Source: JALZKA01 sp963734015 (GTDB lineage: Bacteria; Actinomycetota; Thermoleophilia; Solirubrobacterales; 70-9). Taken from it: DNA of 64,000 bases. The notes beneath the pieces were generated by a model, which worked only from the letters and a program-made list of their open reading frames with translations, did no database searches and was not told the DNA's origin. Below, piece after piece: positions 61,340 through 64,000 of the stretch (its first letter is position 1; each line of letters starts with the position of its first letter). A program made the translations under genes and the position numbers. The stretch spans positions 186,001 to 250,000 of the forward strand of contig CAVTFG010000012.1 in NCBI GenBank assembly GCA_963734015.1, given 5' to 3'.

Positions 61340-62290
61340 ATGGATCGTCACACCTCGCCGCGCCGGCTGATAGCAGAGGTAGCGGCGCTGGCGAGGATCG
61401 ACGAGATGGCAACGCACGGGAGGATGGACATGGGCGCGGATCGAATGGTGGACGCGACCGCCAATGCGGACGCGGATCGGCAGGTCAAGGCGGCTGCTCG
61501 GCAGGCGTGGGGGCTCGGCGATTACCACCGGTTCGCGAAGGCGACGATCTGGGAGGTCGGGCCGGTGCTGGTCGAGGCATGTGGAATCTCCCCGGGTCAG
61601 CGCGTACTCGACGTCGCTGCGGGCACTGGGAACGCGGCGATCCGGGCAGCGCAGGCCGGGGCCACTGTCGTGGCTTCCGACCTCACGCCCGAGAACTTCG
61701 AGGCCGGGCGCCGCGAGGCCGCGGCGCAGAAGGTCGACCTCGACTGGGTCGAGGCCGACGCCGAGGCTCTTCCCTTCGCCGACGGGGAGTTCGACGTTGT
61801 CACCTCGTCGTTCGGCGCGATCTTCGCCCCCAACCATCAAACGGTCGCCGATGAGATGCTGCGCGTATGCCGGCCTGGGGGCACGATCGGAATGCTCAAC
61901 TTCACGCCCGAGGGCCTGATCTCCGACTTCTTCGCTGCGCTCGCGCCCTACATGCCCCCGCCCCCACCGGGAGCGATGCCGCCGCCGCTGTGGGGCAGCG
62001 AGGAACACGTGCGGGATCTGTTCGCCGACCGGCTGGAGTCACTCGAGATGAGCCGCAGGCACTACGTGGAGCGAGCGGACAGCCCGCGCGATTACCACGA
62101 ACTCTTCAAGCAGACGTTCGGGCCGGTCGTCGCGACATACATGAGACTCGTGGACGATCCCGACCGCGCAGGCTCGCTCGACCGCGACTTCCTGGACTTC
62201 ACGACGCGCGCGAACAGCGCACCGTCCGACGGGGCCGCGGAGTACCGATACGAGTATCTGCTGGTGGTTGCGCGGGCGGTCGGCGGGTAG
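61340..62290 (+). CDS. Class I SAM-dependent methyltransferase (UbiE/Coq5-like)
   Basis: 316 residues from ATG 61340; the conserved part begins at WGLGDYHRFAKATIWEVGPV. Motif I is VLDVAAGTGNAAIRAA, then VASDLTPENFEAGR, EADAEALPFADGEFDVVTSS and RVCRPGGTIGMLNFTPEG. A proline-rich loop (MPPPPPGAMPPPLWG) precedes the C-terminal part. The substrate is unknown. The first ~30 residues are weakly constrained, so an internal ATG could be used. Confidence 0.82.
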   Translation: MDRHTSPRRLIAEVAALARIDEMATHGRMDMGADRMVDATANADADRQVKAAARQAWGLGDYHRFAKATIWEVGPVLVEACGISPGQRVLDVAAGTGNAAIRAAQAGATVVASDLTPENFEAGRREAAAQKVDLDWVEADAEALPFADGEFDVVTSSFGAIFAPNHQTVADEMLRVCRPGGTIGMLNFTPEGLISDFFAALAPYMPPPPPGAMPPPLWGSEEHVRDLFADRLESLEMSRRHYVERADSPRDYHELFKQTFGPVVATYMRLVDDPDRAGSLDRDFLDFTTRANSAPSDGAAEYRYEYLLVVARAVGG

Positions 62291-62338
62291 GTTCCGGCCG
62301 GCAACCCGGGCCTCTCCTCTCGCGTGAGAGCAGAAGTA

Positions 62339-62358
62339 CCGCTTCGGACGAGAAGCGG
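62339..62358 (+). repeat. Dispersed repeat, hairpin 1 only
   Basis: CCGCTTCGGACGAGAAGCGG, between convergent genes ending at 62290 and 62398. Confidence 0.7.
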
Positions 62359-62397
62359 CTATCCGGCTGCTAGGCGCGACCTCGGCGGGAGGAGGAG

Positions 62398-62709
62398 TTA
62401 CGCCACCGGGGGAGTCTGCTCGACGGCGAAGATCGCCACCTCGTAATTCTCGACCGAGGCCGTTTCGCCGGCACTCGTCACGTCCGCACGAAGACGGGCG
62501 GCTTCCGCTTCGCTCGCGTTCATCGCCTTCGCGCTCTCCCACAGGGACATGACCACGATCGCACCGCTCTCGCGGTCAACCAGGAAGACCGTGCCTTTCA
62601 TGCCCTCGGTCTGCCCGTACTCGGTCGGCAGCACCCTCTTCTTCGTCTCGAGCGCCTCCTCGATCGACTCGCGCGAGGCTCCTTCATAGCGGGTCAAGCG
62701 GGCAAACAA
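62398..62709 (-). CDS. Antibiotic-biosynthesis-monooxygenase-like (dimeric alpha/beta barrel) protein
   Basis: 103 residues: MFARLTRYEGASRESIEEAL, GMKGTVFLVDRESGAIVVMS, LWESAKAMNASEAEAARLRA. Ferredoxin-like ABM fold with the typical W-E-S-x-x-A-x-x-A-SE segment. The TTG start is supported by TGGAGGTAA 6 nt upstream. Function unknown; monooxygenase or stress-type binding roles are usual. Confidence 0.75.
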   Translation of the reverse strand: MFARLTRYEGASRESIEEALETKKRVLPTEYGQTEGMKGTVFLVDRESGAIVVMSLWESAKAMNASEAEAARLRADVTSAGETASVENYEVAIFAVEQTPPVA

Positions 62710-62826
62710 CGGCCGTTACCTCCAGGTCGCGAACTCCGAATGCCCCACCTACCGTACAGCCGCTCTAACGCGCACGACCCAGACTTCACTGCGAGCTCCG
62801 ACGGTCGACTGGGGAGGAGTGGCGAC

Positions 62827-62850
62827 TATCGCTTTGGACGAAAAGCGATA
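62827..62850 (+). repeat. Dispersed repeat, hairpin 1 only
   Basis: TATCGCTT-TGGACGAA-AAGCGATA: the outer bases differ from other copies but pair with each other, evidence that the stem itself is maintained. Confidence 0.7.
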
Positions 62851-62874
62851 CGCGCGCACGCGTAGCTGCCCTGC

Positions 62875-63672
62875 TCAGGAAAGCGAGGCGATGATCCGCG
62901 GGTGGCCGTCGACCGTCGGCGCCCCGAGAACCTCGACCCGGGCGAAGCCGGCGAGGCGCGCCAGGCGACCGAGCCCCTCGCCGGTGAAGCCCCAGTAGAC
63001 GAAGTCGTCGCGGGCGTAGACCTCGCCCGGTTCGCAGACGTGGATCGCCGCCTCACCGTCGAGCTTTGGGCGGGCGACGCTGTAGGTCTCGACCAGCACC
63101 TCGCCGCCGTCGTCAAGGCGTTGGCGGAGCGCCTTCAGCAGGCCGAGCGGGTGCTCAACCCGGTGCAGGATGCCGAAGCAGAGGATTACGTCGAAGCGCT
63201 CGTCGAGCAGGCCGAGGTCGAAGGCGTCCAGGCGACGATAGGAGACCCGCGAGCCGAGCAGCGCCGCGATCGCCCGGAAACCCTCTCCGCCGACGAGCTC
63301 GACCCCCCAACGGGCGCGCACCCAGTCGCGGTACTGCTCGTTGTCGATCGCGACGACGCGAGTCGCACCGCGCGACTCCGCGAGGAAGGCGTAGAAGCCG
63401 TCGAAGGTGCCAACGTCCAGGACGCTCATGCCGCTCAGATCCTGCGGTAGCGCCGGGATCCGGTAACGATGGTCGCGGGCGACACCGGGGGTATAGAGGG
63501 AGCCGCCGTCGAGGCTGAACGTGTGGAACCAGAGCGGAACCTGCTCCAGCGTCTCGCGTGCCCGCTGCTCGGAGACCGCCATCGGCAACAGATCGGCGAC
63601 CTCGCGTTCGGCCTCCGTCGGCTCGGGCACGCGCTCCCGCCGCTCCGGACCTCGGTCGACGGCGATCGCCAT
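62875..63672 (-). CDS. CmoB/DUF1698-like SAM-dependent methyltransferase
   Basis: 265 residues from ATG 63672 (MAIAVDRGPERRERVPEPTE). The core reads VPLWFHTFSLDGGSLYTPGV, MSVLDVGTFDGFYAFLAESR (motif I), VVAIDNEQYRDW, VILCFGILHRVEHPLGLLKA and EVLVETYSV, closest to the DUF1698/CmoB group acting on tRNA wobble uridine in other bacteria; many actinobacterial homologues act elsewhere. An ATG at 63714 would add 14 residues and cannot be excluded, because GGAGGAGG touches 63672 directly. Confidence 0.8.
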   Translation of the reverse strand: MAIAVDRGPERRERVPEPTEAEREVADLLPMAVSEQRARETLEQVPLWFHTFSLDGGSLYTPGVARDHRYRIPALPQDLSGMSVLDVGTFDGFYAFLAESRGATRVVAIDNEQYRDWVRARWGVELVGGEGFRAIAALLGSRVSYRRLDAFDLGLLDERFDVILCFGILHRVEHPLGLLKALRQRLDDGGEVLVETYSVARPKLDGEAAIHVCEPGEVYARDDFVYWGFTGEGLGRLARLAGFARVEVLGAPTVDGHPRIIASLS

Positions 63673-63908
63673 CCTCCTCCGAATTCCTTCCTCGACAGCA
63701 GCGCCGCCGGGCATTGGCCGGTGGCTGCCCTCGTCCGTTCCTCTCTCGTGCGCGCCCGGCGCCAGCCGGACTCTCTATTAGGTATAGCGCAGCATTGGGC
63801 TCGCGGCCTCGGGCCGCAATGGGCGACGTGCGACCCCAGCCGCGCGTCTCACTTGGCTACTGCGCGCTCCCGCTTCGGCGAGAAGCAGGAGCGGCCCCGG
63901 TTTCTCCC

Positions 63909-63953
63909 GCTTTCCATGCGAAGCGAGATAGCCGCTTCTCGTCCGAAGCGACT
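63909..63953 (-). repeat. Two-hairpin dispersed repeat abutting a SnoaL stop
   Basis: On the minus strand: AGTCGCTT-CGGACGAG-AAGCGGCT (63930-63953), then CGCTTCGCATGGAAAGCG (63909-63926). Hairpin 1 overlaps the SnoaL stop codon. Confidence 0.8.
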
Positions 63954-64000
63954 ACTCCGTCAGCCCGGCGGCTTCGAGGGCTTTTTCCCTCGAAGGGAAT
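63952..64000 (-). CDS. SnoaL-like protein, C-terminal end only (window edge)
   Basis: FPSREKALEAAGLTE and a stop: the characteristic SnoaL C-terminus (compare AAALEAAGLSE at 39287). The gene continues past the window end. Its stop touches hairpin 1 of the repeat, as in the other units. Confidence 0.65.
   Translation of the reverse strand, partial: FPSREKALEAAGLTE

Noticed and set aside
36448..63953. Integron-like attC array
   Set aside because: The repeats follow small genes as attC sites do, but they lack the R'/R'' consensus (GTTRRRY/RYYYAAC), both orientations and long non-cassette genes are interspersed, and no tyrosine integrase is present.

Overview
High-GC actinobacterial DNA, most likely Thermoleophilia (Solirubrobacterales/Gaiellales type). 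This placement is an inference. It rests on the high GC, the many GTG/TTG starts, the actinobacterial gene families (F420/deazaflavin oxidoreductases, DUF5996, Csp copper-storage protein, SARP/BTAD regulator) and several small SnoaL-like genes beginning MSQENVE or MSEEN, which are typical of Thermoleophilia. Many genes have no Shine-Dalgarno sequence; instead a TANNNT -10 box ends 6-7 nt before the start codon, so leaderless transcription looks routine.

1-17.1 kb: a truncated AAA/TPR regulator, two secreted copper-protein genes, a large secreted M14 carboxypeptidase, an AraC-VOC-UvrA-like operon, two 14-helix drug exporters, and a redox block (a cyclic-nucleotide-binding/glutaredoxin-like/thioredoxin-reductase-like fusion and a pyridine nucleotide-disulfide oxidoreductase). 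17.1-26.2 kb: a lone cNMP-binding protein, an HSL-type hydrolase, then a coupled crotonase / RTX-like secreted protein / beta-helix protein set in which the last gene carries three copies of an unrecognised C-terminal domain; then DUF5996 and an LLM flavoprotein. 26.2-34.5 kb: membrane proteins and a probable lysine-degradation cluster (FAD amine oxidase, ALDH7-type semialdehyde dehydrogenase, fused E1 2-oxoacid dehydrogenase, convergent lysine 6-dehydrogenase-like gene).

34.5-64 kb has a different texture: many small, mostly single-gene units (SnoaL, VOC, RibD-like, PPOX, Ddn-like, methyltransferases, small anchored secreted proteins) separated by about 19 copies of a two-hairpin repeat. Hairpin 1 is AGCCGCTT-loop(GGACGA)-AAGCGGCT and hairpin 2 is CGCTTTGCATGGAAAGCG. 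Hairpin 1 often touches the stop codon of SnoaL genes and hairpin 2 lies upstream of a GATACT box and the next start. The repeat looks like the intergenic module of an old SnoaL gene array that now brackets unrelated genes. Gene remnants (aldo/keto reductase tail, SnoaL tail, SHOCT tail) sit among these repeats. Two tRNA-3'-end direct repeats at 53.6 and 54.6 kb flank a 0.96-kb mini-island.

Several otherwise intact genes carry a single small indel (near 195, 2122, 2722, 7347, 51947, 55329 and 57153). The sequence alone cannot tell recent pseudogenes from read or assembly errors.
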